Shown here one piece after another: positions 18,601 to 27,603 of a DNA stretch of 64,000 nucleotides. The first letter of the stretch is position 1, and every line of letters starts with the position of its first letter. A model generated the notes under the pieces. That model saw nothing but the letters and a program-made list of their open reading frames with translations. It did not search any database and was not told the DNA's origin. Source of the DNA: Hydrogenophaga sp. (GTDB taxonomy: Bacteria > Pseudomonadota > Gammaproteobacteria > Burkholderiales > Burkholderiaceae_C); the NCBI GenBank assembly GCA_016790705.1, contig JAEUOT010000058.1, positions 167,491 through 231,490 of the forward strand, in the 5' to 3' direction. The position numbers and the translations under genes were made by a program.

Positions 18601-20139
18601 TCAGGCCCAGAGCTGGGTCAGCAGATCGTGCTGACCCAGGCCCGCGGCGCCGTCGAGCACCAGGCGGCGCGCGGCCTCGATGTCGGGCGCGAACAGGCGG
18701 TCCTGGTCGTAGAACGGGACCTGGGCGCGCAGCGCGGCGTGGGTCTTCGCCAGACGCGGGCTGGTCGTCAGCGGGCGGTGAAAGTCCACGCCCTGCGCGG
18801 CGGCCAGCCACTCGATGCCCAGGATGGTCGCGGTGTTGTCGGCCATCTCGGCCAGGCGGCGGCCGGCGTAGGTCGCCATGCTCACGTGGTCTTCCTGGTT
18901 GGCGCTGGTGGGCAGGCTGTCGACGCTGGCGGGGTGGGCGTGCGACTTGTTCTCCGAGGCCAGCGCGGCGGCGGTGACGTGGGCGATCATGAAGCCGCTG
19001 TTCAGGCCCGGGTTGTTCACCAGGAAGGGGGGCAGGCCCGAGAGCGTGCTGTCGATCAGCAGCGCGATGCGGCGCTCGGAGATGGCGCCGATCTCGCTGA
19101 TGGCCAGCGCCAGCGTGTCGGCCGCGAAGGCGACGGGCTCGGCGTGGAAGTTGCCGCCCGACAAGACTTCATTCGTGTCGGTGAACACCAGCGGGTTGTC
19201 GGTGACGGCGTTGGCCTCGGTCAGCAGGGTGCGCGCGGCGTTGGCGATCAGGTCGCGGCAGGCGCCCATGACCTGGGGCTGGCAGCGCAGGCTGTAGGGG
19301 TCCTGCACGCGCTCGTCGCCTTCCACGTGCGAGAGGCGGATCTGGCTGCCCTGCAACAGCGCACGCGTGACGGCGGCCTGGGCGATCTGGCCGGGCTGGC
19401 CACGCGCAGCGTGGATGCGCGGGTCGAAGGGTGCGTCGCTGCCCTTGGCCGCGTCGACGCAGAGTGCGCCGATGGTGGTGCCGGCTTCAAGCAGGCGCTC
19501 GGCCATGAACAGGCCGTGCAGCGCGAGCGCGGTGGAGACCTGGGTGCCGTTGATCAGCGCCAGGCCTTCCTTGGCGGCCAGCGTCAGCGGCGCGATGCTG
19601 GCGGCCTTGAGTGCTTCGGCGGCCGGGCGCATCTCGCCGTTGACGCGCACCGGACCGACGCCCATCAGCGCCAGCGTCATGTGCGACAGCGGGGCGAGGT
19701 CGCCCGATGCGCCGACCGAGCCCTTGACCGGAATCACCGGCATCACGCCCGCGTTCAGCAGCGCGAGCAGGGTGTCGATGACGACCGGACGCACGCCCGA
19801 ATAACCGCGCGCCAGGCTCGCGGCCTTCATCAGCATCACAAGCCGCACGGTGGCGTCGCTCATCGGCTCGCCGGTGCCCACCGAGTGCGACAGGATCAGG
19901 TTGCGCTGCAACTGCTCCAGTTGTTCGTCGGGGATGCGGGTCTTGGCCAGCTTGCCAAAGCCGGTGTTGATGCCGTAGGCCGCGTCGCCCTTGGCGACGA
20001 TGGCGTGGATCGCTGCGGCCGAGGCGTCGATGGCGGCGCGGGCGTCGCCGGTCAGCGCGACGGTGACGGGCTGCTGCCATACGGCGCGCAGATCGGCCAG
20101 GGTCATCTGGCCGGGGTTCAGGGTCAGGGTGTGGGTCAT
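18601..20139 (-). CDS. hutH: histidine ammonia-lyase
   Basis: 512 residues. The MIO prosthetic group forms from Ala144-Ser145-Gly146 in [14 protein letters not shown]; the Tyr of [10 protein letters not shown] near residue 55 and the [16 protein letters not shown] segment complete the active site. It converts histidine to trans-urocanate and ammonia. Second gene after hutU, 24 bases downstream, and 7 bases before hutI. Confidence 0.97.
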   Translation of the reverse strand: MTHTLTLNPGQMTLADLRAVWQQPVTVALTGDARAAIDASAAAIHAIVAKGDAAYGINTGFGKLAKTRIPDEQLEQLQRNLILSHSVGTGEPMSDATVRLVMLMKAASLARGYSGVRPVVIDTLLALLNAGVMPVIPVKGSVGASGDLAPLSHMTLALMGVGPVRVNGEMRPAAEALKAASIAPLTLAAKEGLALINGTQVSTALALHGLFMAERLLEAGTTIGALCVDAAKGSDAPFDPRIHAARGQPGQIAQAAVTRALLQGSQIRLSHVEGDERVQDPYSLRCQPQVMGACRDLIANAARTLLTEANAVTDNPLVFTDTNEVLSGGNFHAEPVAFAADTLALAISEIGAISERRIALLIDSTLSGLPPFLVNNPGLNSGFMIAHVTAAALASENKSHAHPASVDSLPTSANQEDHVSMATYAGRRLAEMADNTATILGIEWLAAAQGVDFHRPLTTSPRLAKTHAALRAQVPFYDQDRLFAPDIEAARRLVLDGAAGLGQHDLLTQLWA

Positions 20140-20163
20140 GTCGTCAATGTCTTGTTATTGGGC

Positions 20164-21861
20164 TCAGGCCACCATCGGGAGTTTCAGGCCTTGTTTTTTC
20201 GCGGTCGCGATGGCGAGCTCGTAACCCGCATCCGCATGGCGCATCACGCCCGAGCCGCAGTCGTTGACCAGCACGCGCGCCAGCCGCTCGGCCGCGGCAT
20301 CGGTGCCGTCGGCCACGATGACCATGCCCGAGTGCTGCGAGTAGCCCATGCCGACGCCGCCGCCGTGGTGCAGCGACACCCAGCTCGCGCCGCCCGCGGT
20401 GTTGAGCAGGGCGTTGAGCAGCGGCCAGTCGCTCACGGCGTCGGTTCCGTCCTTCATGGCTTCGGTTTCGCGGTTGGGACTGGCGACCGAGCCGGTGTCC
20501 AGGTGGTCGCGGCCGATCACGATGGGGGCCTTCAGCTCACCTTTGCGAACCATCTCGTTGAAGGCCAGGCCGGCGATGTGGCGCTCGCCCAGGCCCAGCC
20601 AGCAGATGCGTGCCGGCAGACCCTGGAAGGCGATGCGTTCGCGCGCCATGTCGAGCCAGCGGTGCGTGTGGTGGTTGTTCGGAAACAGTTCCTTGATCTT
20701 GGCGTCGGTCTTGTAGATGTCTTCCGGATCGCCCGAGAGCGCGACCCAGCGGAACGGACCCTTGCCTTCGCAGAACATGGGGCGGATGTAGGCCGGCACG
20801 AAGCCGGGGAAGTCGAAGGCTTTTTGTACGCCTTGGTCGAACGCGACCTGGCGGATGTTGTTGCCGTAGTCGACGGTGGGGATGCCCATGGCGTGGAAGT
20901 CCAGCATGGCCTGCACGTGCACCGCGCAGCCCTTGGCGGCGGCGTCCTTGAGCGCGGCGTGCTGCGCCGGGGCGCGCTGCGCGGCCTTCCATTGCGCCAC
21001 GGTCCAGCCCACGGGCAGGTAACCGTTGATGAGGTCGTGCGCCGAGGTCTGGTCGGTCACGATGTCGGGGCGGATGCCGCCGGCCTTCGCACGCTTGACC
21101 AGCTCGGGCAGCACCTCGGCGGCGTTGCCCAGCAGGGCGATGGAGACCGCTTCTTTCTTCGCGGTGTGCTCTTTGATGAGTTCGAGCGCGTGGTCGATGT
21201 CGCGCGCCTGCTTGTCGACATAGCGCGTGCGCAGGCGGAAGTCGATGCTGCTCTGCTGGCACTCGATGTTGAGCGAACAGGCGCCGGCCAGCGTGGCCGC
21301 CAGCGGTTGCGCGCCGCCCATGCCGCCGAGGCCGGCGGTGAGGATCCAGCGGCCGGACAGATCATTGCCATAGTGCTGCTTGCCGGCCTCGACGAAGGTC
21401 TCGAAGGTGCCCTGCACGATGCCCTGGCTGCCGATGTAGATCCAGCTTCCGGCCGTCATCTGGCCGTACATGAACAGGCCCTTGCGGTCCAGTTCGTTGA
21501 AGTGTTCCCAGTTGGCCCACTTGGGCACCAGGTTGGAGTTGGCGATCAGCACCCGCGGGGCGTTGGCGTGGGTCTTGAACACGCCGACCGGCTTGCCCGA
21601 CTGGACCAGCAGGGTCTCATCCTCGTTCAGGTCTTTCAGCGAGGCCAGGATCTGGTCAAAGCAGCCCCAGTCGCGCGCGGCGCGACCGATGCCGCCGTAG
21701 ACCACCAGGTGCTGCGGGTTCTCGGCCACCTCGGGGTCGAGGTTGTTCTGGATCATGCGGAACGCGGCCTCGGCGATCCAGTTCTTGCAGCTCAACTGGC
21801 TGCCGCGCGGGGCGCGGATGACGCGGGTCGGGTCGAGGCGGGGATCGGTGTTGGTGCTCAT
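20164..21861 (-). CDS. hutU: urocanate hydratase
   Basis: 565 residues, standard urocanase length. It uses tightly bound NAD+ as electrophile; the dinucleotide-binding region [15 protein letters not shown] and the conserved [10 protein letters not shown]-like [13 protein letters not shown] and [18 protein letters not shown] are present. First gene of the hut operon, directly behind the HutC operator, so it is likely to be induced by urocanate. A divergent hutC gene lies 104 bases away. Confidence 0.97.
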   Translation of the reverse strand: MSTNTDPRLDPTRVIRAPRGSQLSCKNWIAEAAFRMIQNNLDPEVAENPQHLVVYGGIGRAARDWGCFDQILASLKDLNEDETLLVQSGKPVGVFKTHANAPRVLIANSNLVPKWANWEHFNELDRKGLFMYGQMTAGSWIYIGSQGIVQGTFETFVEAGKQHYGNDLSGRWILTAGLGGMGGAQPLAATLAGACSLNIECQQSSIDFRLRTRYVDKQARDIDHALELIKEHTAKKEAVSIALLGNAAEVLPELVKRAKAGGIRPDIVTDQTSAHDLINGYLPVGWTVAQWKAAQRAPAQHAALKDAAAKGCAVHVQAMLDFHAMGIPTVDYGNNIRQVAFDQGVQKAFDFPGFVPAYIRPMFCEGKGPFRWVALSGDPEDIYKTDAKIKELFPNNHHTHRWLDMARERIAFQGLPARICWLGLGERHIAGLAFNEMVRKGELKAPIVIGRDHLDTGSVASPNRETEAMKDGTDAVSDWPLLNALLNTAGGASWVSLHHGGGVGMGYSQHSGMVIVADGTDAAAERLARVLVNDCGSGVMRHADAGYELAIATAKKQGLKLPMVA

Positions 21862-21908
21862 GGATGTCTCCTTCTGTCCGGACAGGTGAATGTCTTGATG
21901 GGCTTAAA

Positions 21909-21918
21909 TGTATATACA
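21909..21918. promoter_or_regulatory. HutC operator
   Basis: A perfect TGTATATACA palindrome, the known core of HutC-binding sites, in the 104-bp interval between the divergent hutU and hutC starts. It lies 47 bases before both start codons, placed to control both promoters. Confidence 0.8.
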
Positions 21919-21965
21919 AATTGTGCCGAAGTAAACTGAGCTGTCAAGTCAATAACCCTGTCGCG

Positions 21966-22673
21966 ATGAGCAACACCCCGACCCCACCGGCCTACCAGCG
22001 CGTCAAGCAATACGTACTGGAGCGCATCCAGAACGGCCAGTGGAAGGAGGGTGACGCGATCCCGGGCGAGGAGGCGCTGGCGCGTGAGTTCGGCGTCTCG
22101 CGCATGACGGTCAACCGCGCGATCCGCGAGCTGAGCGACGAGCAGATCGTCGAGCGGGTGCAGGGCTCGGGCACCTACGTGGCGCAGCAGAAGTACCAGG
22201 CGACGCTGGTCGAGATCCGCAACATCGCCGAGGAAATCGCGGCCCGGGGGCATGCTCACCGCAGCGAGTTGCACAAGCTGGAGCGGGTCAAGGCCGACGA
22301 GACCTTGGCTCGGGCCTTCGGTCTCAAGACCGGCGCGCCGCTGTTCCATTCGGTGGTGGTGCACTTCGAGAACGGGCTGGCGATCCAGGTCGAGGACCGC
22401 CACGTGAACCCGGAGGTCGCGCCGGATTACCTGGCGCAGGACTTCACTTCGCAGACGCCGAACGCCTACCTGATGCGGGTGGCGCCGCTGCAGGGCGTGT
22501 CGTTCGTGATTGAGGCGGTGTTGCCGCCGGCTGCGGTGGCCGAGATGCTGGCGATGCCTTCCGGTGAGCCGTGTCTGGTGCTGCGGCGGCAGACGCGGTC
22601 GATGGGCAAGACGGCTTCCGTCGCGGCGATGTGGCACCCGGCTTCTCGGTACCAGTTTGCTGGGAGTTTTTGA
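21966..22673 (+). CDS. hutC: histidine utilisation repressor
   Basis: 235 residues from the ATG at 21966; a longer in-frame form would start inside the operator region. Residues 8-75 are a GntR-type winged helix (REFGVSRMTVNRAIRELSDEQIVERVQGSGTYV) and the rest is a UTRA ligand domain (HSVVVHFENGLAIQVEDRHVNP), giving the HutC subfamily. Urocanate binding should release it from the TGTATATACA site upstream. Its position opposite hutUHIG fits autorepression and operon repression. Confidence 0.95.
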   Translation: MSNTPTPPAYQRVKQYVLERIQNGQWKEGDAIPGEEALAREFGVSRMTVNRAIRELSDEQIVERVQGSGTYVAQQKYQATLVEIRNIAEEIAARGHAHRSELHKLERVKADETLARAFGLKTGAPLFHSVVVHFENGLAIQVEDRHVNPEVAPDYLAQDFTSQTPNAYLMRVAPLQGVSFVIEAVLPPAAVAEMLAMPSGEPCLVLRRQTRSMGKTASVAAMWHPASRYQFAGSF

Positions 22674-22699
22674 GTTCTCTCTTGCCTGCTTTTGTGGGT

Positions 22700-22848
22700 G
22701 GGCTGGGACGTGGGGAGCCCGGGCTTCGGCTCACCTCGCGGGCGGCTGGTCCTGTTTGTCGCTTCCACTTCGTCAACAGCGTGCCTGTGCGCGGCTGTGT
22801 GGGCAACCGCGAATGGAGCCTGCGCCCGGGCTCCCCACGTCCCAGCCC
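22700..22848 (+). repeat. structured 150-bp element, copy A
   Basis: Part of the 437-base gene-free stretch 22674-23110. The ends are perfect 25-bp inverted repeats (22700-22724 and 22824-22848; left arm begins GGGCTGGGACGTGGGG). Inside, several blocks match copy B in reverse orientation, above all the 26-base block at 22803-22828 beginning GGCAACCGCGAATGG. The terminal stems of A and B differ in sequence though each pairs perfectly, so pairing rather than sequence is kept. No transposase gene is nearby. It could be a MITE-like repeat or the gene of a structured RNA. The 69 bases between A and B show nothing recognisable beyond a T-rich run at 22884-22898. Confidence 0.7.
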
Positions 22849-22917
22849 CGCTGACGGCTGGGCGCGCGAAGAATCAAGGCCATGTTTTTTCTTTCTTTGA
22901 GTGCCCAGATCGCTATG

Positions 22918-23068
22918 CATGCGGGTGGTGAGGCCGGCGGGCGCAGGCTCCATTCGCGGTTGCCACAGAGTCGCCGGGCCGTTGATCTGGTTGACGAAGC
23001 AAGCTCAGCGAACCGGACCACTCGACCGCGAGCGTGAGCCGGAGAACGCCGGCCTCACCACCCGCATG
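22918..23068 (-). repeat. structured 150-bp element, copy B
   Basis: Ends are perfect 22-bp inverted repeats (22918-22939 and 23047-23068; left arm begins CATGCGGGTGGTGAGG). Read on the minus strand, the interior shares with copy A the blocks GGCTCAC, CTCGCGG, TGGTCC, CTTCGTCAAC, and CGCGAATGGAGCCTGCGCCC in the same order and at similar spacing. The same length and design with a different terminal stem makes these two diverged copies of one element placed head to head. Confidence 0.7.
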
Positions 23069-23110
23069 ACGCGAGGTCGATGAGAGAAACGTGAGCGAGA
23101 CGAAACCGGG

Positions 23111-23932
23111 TCACATCGCCCGAAACCGCCCCGCATAGAGACGACTTACAGGCACCCGTTCCTTCAAACCGGCCACCTCCAGACTCAGCTTGCCCGCCTC
23201 GTCGCGAAGCACCGCGCGGACCGCAGTGGCGCGCACCACGGTGCCCCGGTGCACCTGCCAGAACACGCTGGCGTCCAGTTGCGGCAACAGGTCCTTGAGC
23301 GGTGTGCGGATCAGCAGCTCACTGTCCGCGGTCAGCACGCGCACGTATTTGTCGGCGGCCTCGAAACACAGCACCTCGTCCACCGGCACCAGCCGGATCG
23401 CGTTGCCGACGCTGGCCTGGATCACCCGCAGCGGCTCGGTGGCGTGGGTGGCGGCGGGGGCGACCAGAAGGGCGCGCAGCTTTTCCAGCGTGGTGTCCAG
23501 CGACAGGCCGGCCGTTGGCTCTGTCCCGGGCGCGGCCGCAGGCGTCCGCTGGGCCAGCAGCGCCTGCACCCGCTGCACGGTGCGCGCCAGCCGCTCGGCC
23601 TGCACCGGCTTGAGCAGGTAGTCGACCGCCTGCGCCTCGAAGGCCTGCACCGCGTACTGGTCGTAGGCGGTCACGAACACCAGGGCCGGAAAGCCCGCGT
23701 CCGCCGGCCATTCGTCGGCCAGCTCGCCCGCCGCCTCAAGCCCGGTCATGCCGGGCATGCGGATGTCCATGAACACCACATCGGGCCGCAGCGCCAGCGA
23801 CTGCGCCACCGCCGCGGCGCCATGGCCCACGGTGGCGACCACGCGCAGGCCTGGCCAGGCGCGCGCCAACTCGGCCTGCAGCGCGGCGGCCAGCAGGGGT
23901 TCGTCTTCGGCGATCAGGGCGGTGGCGTTCAT
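23111..23932 (-). CDS. LytTR-family response regulator (LytR/AlgR type)
   Basis: 273 residues from the ATG at 23932, overlapping the kinase stop (ATGA). Receiver domain 1-125 with the acidic pair Glu9/Asp10, phosphoacceptor Asp56 in DVVFMDIRMPGM, and YLLKPVQ with the conserved Lys; a Pro/Ala-rich linker (about 130-165); and a LytTR DNA-binding domain from about 175 (VLCFEAADKYVRVLTADSE, FWQVHRGTVV). It should act as a transcription factor activated by the adjacent LytS-type kinase. The targets are unknown; the two membrane genes upstream in the same operon are likely candidates. Confidence 0.93.
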   Translation of the reverse strand: MNATALIAEDEPLLAAALQAELARAWPGLRVVATVGHGAAAVAQSLALRPDVVFMDIRMPGMTGLEAAGELADEWPADAGFPALVFVTAYDQYAVQAFEAQAVDYLLKPVQAERLARTVQRVQALLAQRTPAAAPGTEPTAGLSLDTTLEKLRALLVAPAATHATEPLRVIQASVGNAIRLVPVDEVLCFEAADKYVRVLTADSELLIRTPLKDLLPQLDASVFWQVHRGTVVRATAVRAVLRDEAGKLSLEVAGLKERVPVSRLYAGRFRAM

Positions 23933-25029
23933 GCGGTGATGCTCGGGTGCAGGGGGAGGGTGAGGCGGACGGTGGTGCCCGCGCCGGGCCGGCTGTCCAC
24001 CTCGACACGGCCGGCGCCGCCGGGCAGGCTGGCCACCCGCTCGCGCACCTGGGCCAGCCCGAATCCGCCGTCGTGGAGCGGGGCTTCGTCGGTGGGGTCC
24101 ATGCCGACGCCGGTGTCGGCGATGTCCAGCCGCAGCATGCCGCCCTCGCGGCGGGCCCGCACATCGATGCGGCCGCCCTCGATGCGCGGCTCCAGCCCGT
24201 GGCGGATGGCGTTTTCCACCAGCGGCTGCAGCAGCAGCGGCGGCACCGGGTGGGCGCGCAGTTCTTCGGGCAGCTCGAAGCCGAAGGACAGCCGAGGCCC
24301 CATGCGCACGGCCATCAGTTCGAGGTAGTCGTTCAGCCGCGCGCACTCGTCGGCCAGGGTGTGCGCGCCCGAGGCCGGATCGGTGCGTGAGCCGCGCAGC
24401 GTGGCGCGCAGGTAGTCGTTGAGCCGGTCGAGCATGGCGACGGCGCGCGGCGGGTCGGTCTGGATCAGCACCCGCAGGTTGGCCAGGGTGTTGAACAGCA
24501 TGTGCGGCTCCAGTTGCGTCTCCAGCAGCTTCAGCCGCGCCTCGGTGGCCTGGCGGCGCAGGTCCTCGGCCCGGGCGCGCTGCTGGAAGCCCAGCACGAA
24601 GAAGCCCGAGATCACCATGCCGGAGACCCAGAAGCCGAGCAGGCGCAGGGGCGACTGGCCGATCATGTCCCAGGTCGAGCGGCCGGCGTATTCGTCGCCG
24701 ATGGCGGTGCCGACCGCGTAGCCGATGGTGGTGGACACGAACATGAAACCCGCCATGCGCAGCGTCGGCGCCCAGTAGTGCGGCGGCTCCGTGCGCAGCC
24801 AGCGGTGCAGGGCCACGCGCAGGGGGTCGCTGCAAAACCAGATCGCGGTGCTGATCGCGTAGCTGTAGACCAGCGCGATGTCCAGTGGGTGGCTGCGCGC
24901 ACCGATGCCCCAGAGGATCAGGCCGATGGCCAGCGCGACCCCCCAGACCACCAGCAGGCGGCGCAGGGTGCGCTCGCGGGCATCGGCGGGCAGCCAGCCG
25001 AACAGCCAGTGGGCCAGGGCGGTTTTCAT
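23929..25029 (-). CDS. LytS/YehU-type sensor histidine kinase
   Basis: 366 residues from the ATG at 25029. Four membrane helices (about 22-42, 50-66, 88-110, 128-148), then a short helical linker and the His_kinase domain with LEPHMLFNTLANLRVLI (His176), and a HATPase_c domain with LVENAIRHGLEPR (N box), DIADTGVGMDP (G1) and GGFGLAQVRERV (G2). This subfamily has no periplasmic sensor domain and senses through or in the membrane. It is coupled to the LytTR regulator by a four-base overlap and follows a 2TM gene. Confidence 0.93.
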   Translation of the reverse strand: MKTALAHWLFGWLPADARERTLRRLLVVWGVALAIGLILWGIGARSHPLDIALVYSYAISTAIWFCSDPLRVALHRWLRTEPPHYWAPTLRMAGFMFVSTTIGYAVGTAIGDEYAGRSTWDMIGQSPLRLLGFWVSGMVISGFFVLGFQQRARAEDLRRQATEARLKLLETQLEPHMLFNTLANLRVLIQTDPPRAVAMLDRLNDYLRATLRGSRTDPASGAHTLADECARLNDYLELMAVRMGPRLSFGFELPEELRAHPVPPLLLQPLVENAIRHGLEPRIEGGRIDVRARREGGMLRLDIADTGVGMDPTDEAPLHDGGFGLAQVRERVASLPGGAGRVEVDSRPGAGTTVRLTLPLHPSITA

Positions 25030-25075
25030 GGGGCGGTCGGTGTCAGGGAGGATCGCGGCGATTCTGTCACGCGCC

Positions 25076-25378
25076 TCAGGCGGCCGGGCGCTCCCCGCGG
25101 GCGGCGATGCGCTGGCGTTCGGCCTCGACCATGCGCTCGTGCATCCCGCTGCCATGGGCCAGCGTGCGGATGCCATGGATGGCGAGCGCCAGGCCCCAGC
25201 CCAGGGCCGCGCCGACCGGCAGGTGGCGTCCGTTGACCGTGGCCAGCAGACTCAGGCCGCCGATGACGCAGACATAGACCGTGGCGTGGGTCAGCCAGCC
25301 CAGGCGGGCCTTGACGCGGCGGCGCGCCAGGCGGTCGACGGCGGAGTCGGCTGTGTCGGTGGAGGGGATGGTGTTCAT
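25076..25378 (-). CDS. 2TM-domain small membrane protein
   Basis: 100 residues from the ATG at 25378. RRRVKARLGWLTHATVYVCVIGGLSLLATV gives the first helix with the characteristic basic start and H-x-x-x-Y-x-x-V; a second helix follows (VGAALGWGLALAIHGIRTLA) and a charged tail (MVEAERQRIAAR). This is the 2TM domain family, often next to or fused with LytS/LytTR kinases. It lies 46 bases before the kinase gene, suggesting a partner of that sensor. Confidence 0.8.
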   Translation of the reverse strand: MNTIPSTDTADSAVDRLARRRVKARLGWLTHATVYVCVIGGLSLLATVNGRHLPVGAALGWGLALAIHGIRTLAHGSGMHERMVEAERQRIAARGERPAA

Positions 25379-25430
25379 GGTGGGCTCCTTGGAGTGAAGG
25401 GGGGATGCAGACGGGGCGAGAAGGGGGGGC

Positions 25431-25985
25431 TCAGGCACAGGCCGGGCTGGCCGGTTGGCGGGAAGCGAGCTGCCAGAGGGCAAACGGGCGGGCCGCGAAG
25501 TAACCGGTGAGGGCGCCGTAGCCGGCGCACAGCAGCAGGGCAAAGCCCGGTTCCAGTCGCAGGCTGGGCTGCATCGCCAGTTCGACGCCGACGGCGTACT
25601 TGAGCAGGAAGATCGCGAGGATGGTCAGCAGGGGCAGCACACTGCCGGGCACGACGAAGCGGCGGCTCAGCGGGTCGTAGGTGGTTCCGGGTCGGGGGCC
25701 GGAACGGGTCGCTGCCAGCATCAGGCTGCCGAAGGCCGCCAGCCAGACCAGCAGGCCGGGGGCCAGCCAGGGCGTTCCCGCCAGGTCCTTGCCCAGGCTG
25801 AACAGCGAAAACAGCGCCAGGCCGATGGCCGGCGCGACCGCGCGGCGCAGCGGCAGGCGCCGGGTCCGCAACTGGGTCACGCCGAGCAGCGTCAGCGCGG
25901 CCAGCAGGCCCCAGACCCAGCGCGGGGTGCGGGCGACGATTTCGCCGAGGGCTTCGGGGTGTTCGGTGAGCAACTGGATCAGCAT
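25431..25985 (-). CDS. integral membrane protein of unknown function
   Basis: 184 residues from the ATG at 25985; longer in-frame starts would read through the divergent promoter region. Five or six hydrophobic helices (about 22-38, 52-68, 74-92, 112-130, 145-165). Residues RTRRLPLRRAVAPAIGLALF and YDPLSRRFVVPGS are distinctive; the overall look is of a DUF6622-like family, but I am unsure of that name. It is the first gene of the operon with the 2TM protein and the LytS/LytTR pair, and is divergent from a lipoprotein gene. Confidence 0.7.
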   Translation of the reverse strand: MLIQLLTEHPEALGEIVARTPRWVWGLLAALTLLGVTQLRTRRLPLRRAVAPAIGLALFSLFSLGKDLAGTPWLAPGLLVWLAAFGSLMLAATRSGPRPGTTYDPLSRRFVVPGSVLPLLTILAIFLLKYAVGVELAMQPSLRLEPGFALLLCAGYGALTGYFAARPFALWQLASRQPASPACA

Positions 25986-26184
25986 GGTGGGCTCCGGTGG
26001 GTGGGTCGATGGTTGGCACTGTGCCGACGGCCCCCCGCCGGCGCCACCGCCGCGGGACGGGGCGTCGGGATCGGGTCGTGAAATGCGTCCTGACGGGAGC
26101 GAAACGCGGGGCTTCCTACAATCGCCCGTCCGGTCGCCGTCTTTGGTGGCCACCCCGCCTGGACCTGAAAAGGACCCCCTTCCC

Positions 26185-26757
26185 ATGCATCTCCCGAATC
26201 CGAAACGCCGCCGGCTGGGTGTCTGCGCCCTTGGGGCGCTGGCGCTGGCCGGCTGCGGTGTGCTGCCCACCGGCCCGCGCCAGATCGACATCAGCGAAAG
26301 CCAGTTGCTGGCGCGGGTGGCGAACCAGTTGCCGGTGAAGCAGCGCTACCTGGGCCTGTTCGAGGTCACGCTGGACCAGCCGCGGCTGCGCCTGATGCCG
26401 GAAGCCAACCGCATCGGCACCGACGTCGCCTACCGCATCGAGCTCGCATTACCCGGCATGGCCGACATCAAGGGCCGGCTGGAGATGAGCTACGGCCTGC
26501 GCTTCGAACCCTCGGACACCACGCTGCGCCTGACGCAGGCGCGGATCGAGCGGCTGGACGTCGACGGGCTGAACGCGGCACAGGCGGGCCAGGTGCGCAA
26601 GCTCGGCGGTCTGCTCAGCGAGGACCTGATGAAGGATGCGGTGGTGCACCGCTTCAGGAAAGAAGACCTCGAATCGCTGGCCGGCCGGGGCTACAAGCCC
26701 GGCGCGATCCGCGTGGTGCCCGGCGGCCTGCGCCTGCAACTGGACCCGATCCAATAA
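26185..26757 (+). CDS. DUF1439 lipoprotein (YceB-like)
   Basis: 190 residues from the ATG at 26185. The signal peptide RRRLGVCALGALALAGC ends in a good lipobox (LALAGC), so the protein is attached to the outer or inner membrane facing the periplasm. The mature part (ISESQLLARVANQLPVKQRYLGLFEV, then LRLTQARIERLDVDGL) matches the DUF1439/YceB pattern of a tubular lipid-binding-like fold. Function unknown. It is 15 bases upstream of uppP on the same strand, so the two are probably co-transcribed and linked to envelope metabolism. Confidence 0.82.
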   Translation: MHLPNPKRRRLGVCALGALALAGCGVLPTGPRQIDISESQLLARVANQLPVKQRYLGLFEVTLDQPRLRLMPEANRIGTDVAYRIELALPGMADIKGRLEMSYGLRFEPSDTTLRLTQARIERLDVDGLNAAQAGQVRKLGGLLSEDLMKDAVVHRFRKEDLESLAGRGYKPGAIRVVPGGLRLQLDPIQ

Positions 26758-26772
26758 CGACACACAGCTTCA

Positions 26773-27597
26773 ATGGACCTGATTTTTCTGATCAAGACCG
26801 CCCTGATGGGCGTGGTGGAAGGGCTCACCGAGTTCCTGCCGATTTCCTCGACCGGGCACCTGATCCTGGCTGGCAGCCTGCTGGGGTTCCACGACGAGCG
26901 GGCCAAGGTGTTCGAGATCGCGATCCAGACCGGTGCCATCCTCGCGGTCATCATCGTCTACTGGCAGCGCATCCGCCAGACCATCGTCGACCTGCCCAGC
27001 CAGCGGCAGGCGCAGCGCTTCGCGCTCAATGTCGTGATCGGCTGCGTGCCGGCGGTGGTGCTGGGCCTGCTGTTTTCCAAGGCGATCAAGGCCCACCTGT
27101 TCAACCCGACCTCGGTGGCGATGGCCTTCATCGTCGGCGCCTTCGTCATCCTCTGGGCCGAGAAGCGCCCGCAGTCGGCGGCGCGCATCGTCTCCATCGA
27201 CGCGCTGACGCCGGTGGATGCGCTCAAGGTCGGGCTGGCCCAGTGCTGCGGCCTGATTCCCGGCACCAGCCGCTCGGGCTCGACCATCATCGGCGGCATG
27301 CTGTTCGGCCTCTCGCGCCAGGTGGCGACCGAGTTCAGCTTCTTTCTCGGCATTCCGATCCTGATCGGCGCCGGCGCCTACGACACCTACAAGGCGCGGG
27401 CATTGTTCTCGATGGCCGATCTGCCGATGTTTGCGGTCGGCCTGCTGTTCGCCTTCCTCAGCGCCTGGGTCTGCATCCGCTGGCTGCTGCGCTATGTCGC
27501 CAGCCACAGCTTCACGCCGTTCGCCTGGTACCGGATCGCGTTTGGCGTGCTGATCCTGCTGACCGCCCACTTCGGCTGGGTCGACTGGGCGACCTGA
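26773..27597 (+). CDS. uppP: undecaprenyl-diphosphatase
   Basis: 274 residues, polytopic. The two signature regions are [15 protein letters not shown] (16-30) and [10 protein letters not shown] (163-172), which hold the catalytic Glu/Ser/Arg residues. The enzyme removes a phosphate from undecaprenyl diphosphate to recycle the lipid carrier of cell-wall synthesis, and gives mild bacitracin resistance (BacA). Seven or eight membrane helices are visible. Convergent with the PAS kinase gene, which ends seven bases later. Confidence 0.96.
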   Translation: MDLIFLIKTALMGVVEGLTEFLPISSTGHLILAGSLLGFHDERAKVFEIAIQTGAILAVIIVYWQRIRQTIVDLPSQRQAQRFALNVVIGCVPAVVLGLLFSKAIKAHLFNPTSVAMAFIVGAFVILWAEKRPQSAARIVSIDALTPVDALKVGLAQCCGLIPGTSRSGSTIIGGMLFGLSRQVATEFSFFLGIPILIGAGAYDTYKARALFSMADLPMFAVGLLFAFLSAWVCIRWLLRYVASHSFTPFAWYRIAFGVLILLTAHFGWVDWAT

Positions 27598-27603
27598 CAG
27601 CGC

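Noticed and set aside
18376-21939. 1187-codon plus-strand open frame opposite hutH and hutU
   Set aside because: Antisense to two certain enzymes, low-complexity composition, no ribosome-binding site or family motif.
22700-23068. Insertion sequence or CRISPR array
   Set aside because: There is no transposase frame, and only two inverted copies exist with no regular spacer pattern.
22674-23110. Small protein genes in the repeat region
   Set aside because: Short open frames exist in all frames, but they follow the GC-rich inverted repeats, have no ribosome-binding sites and match no family.
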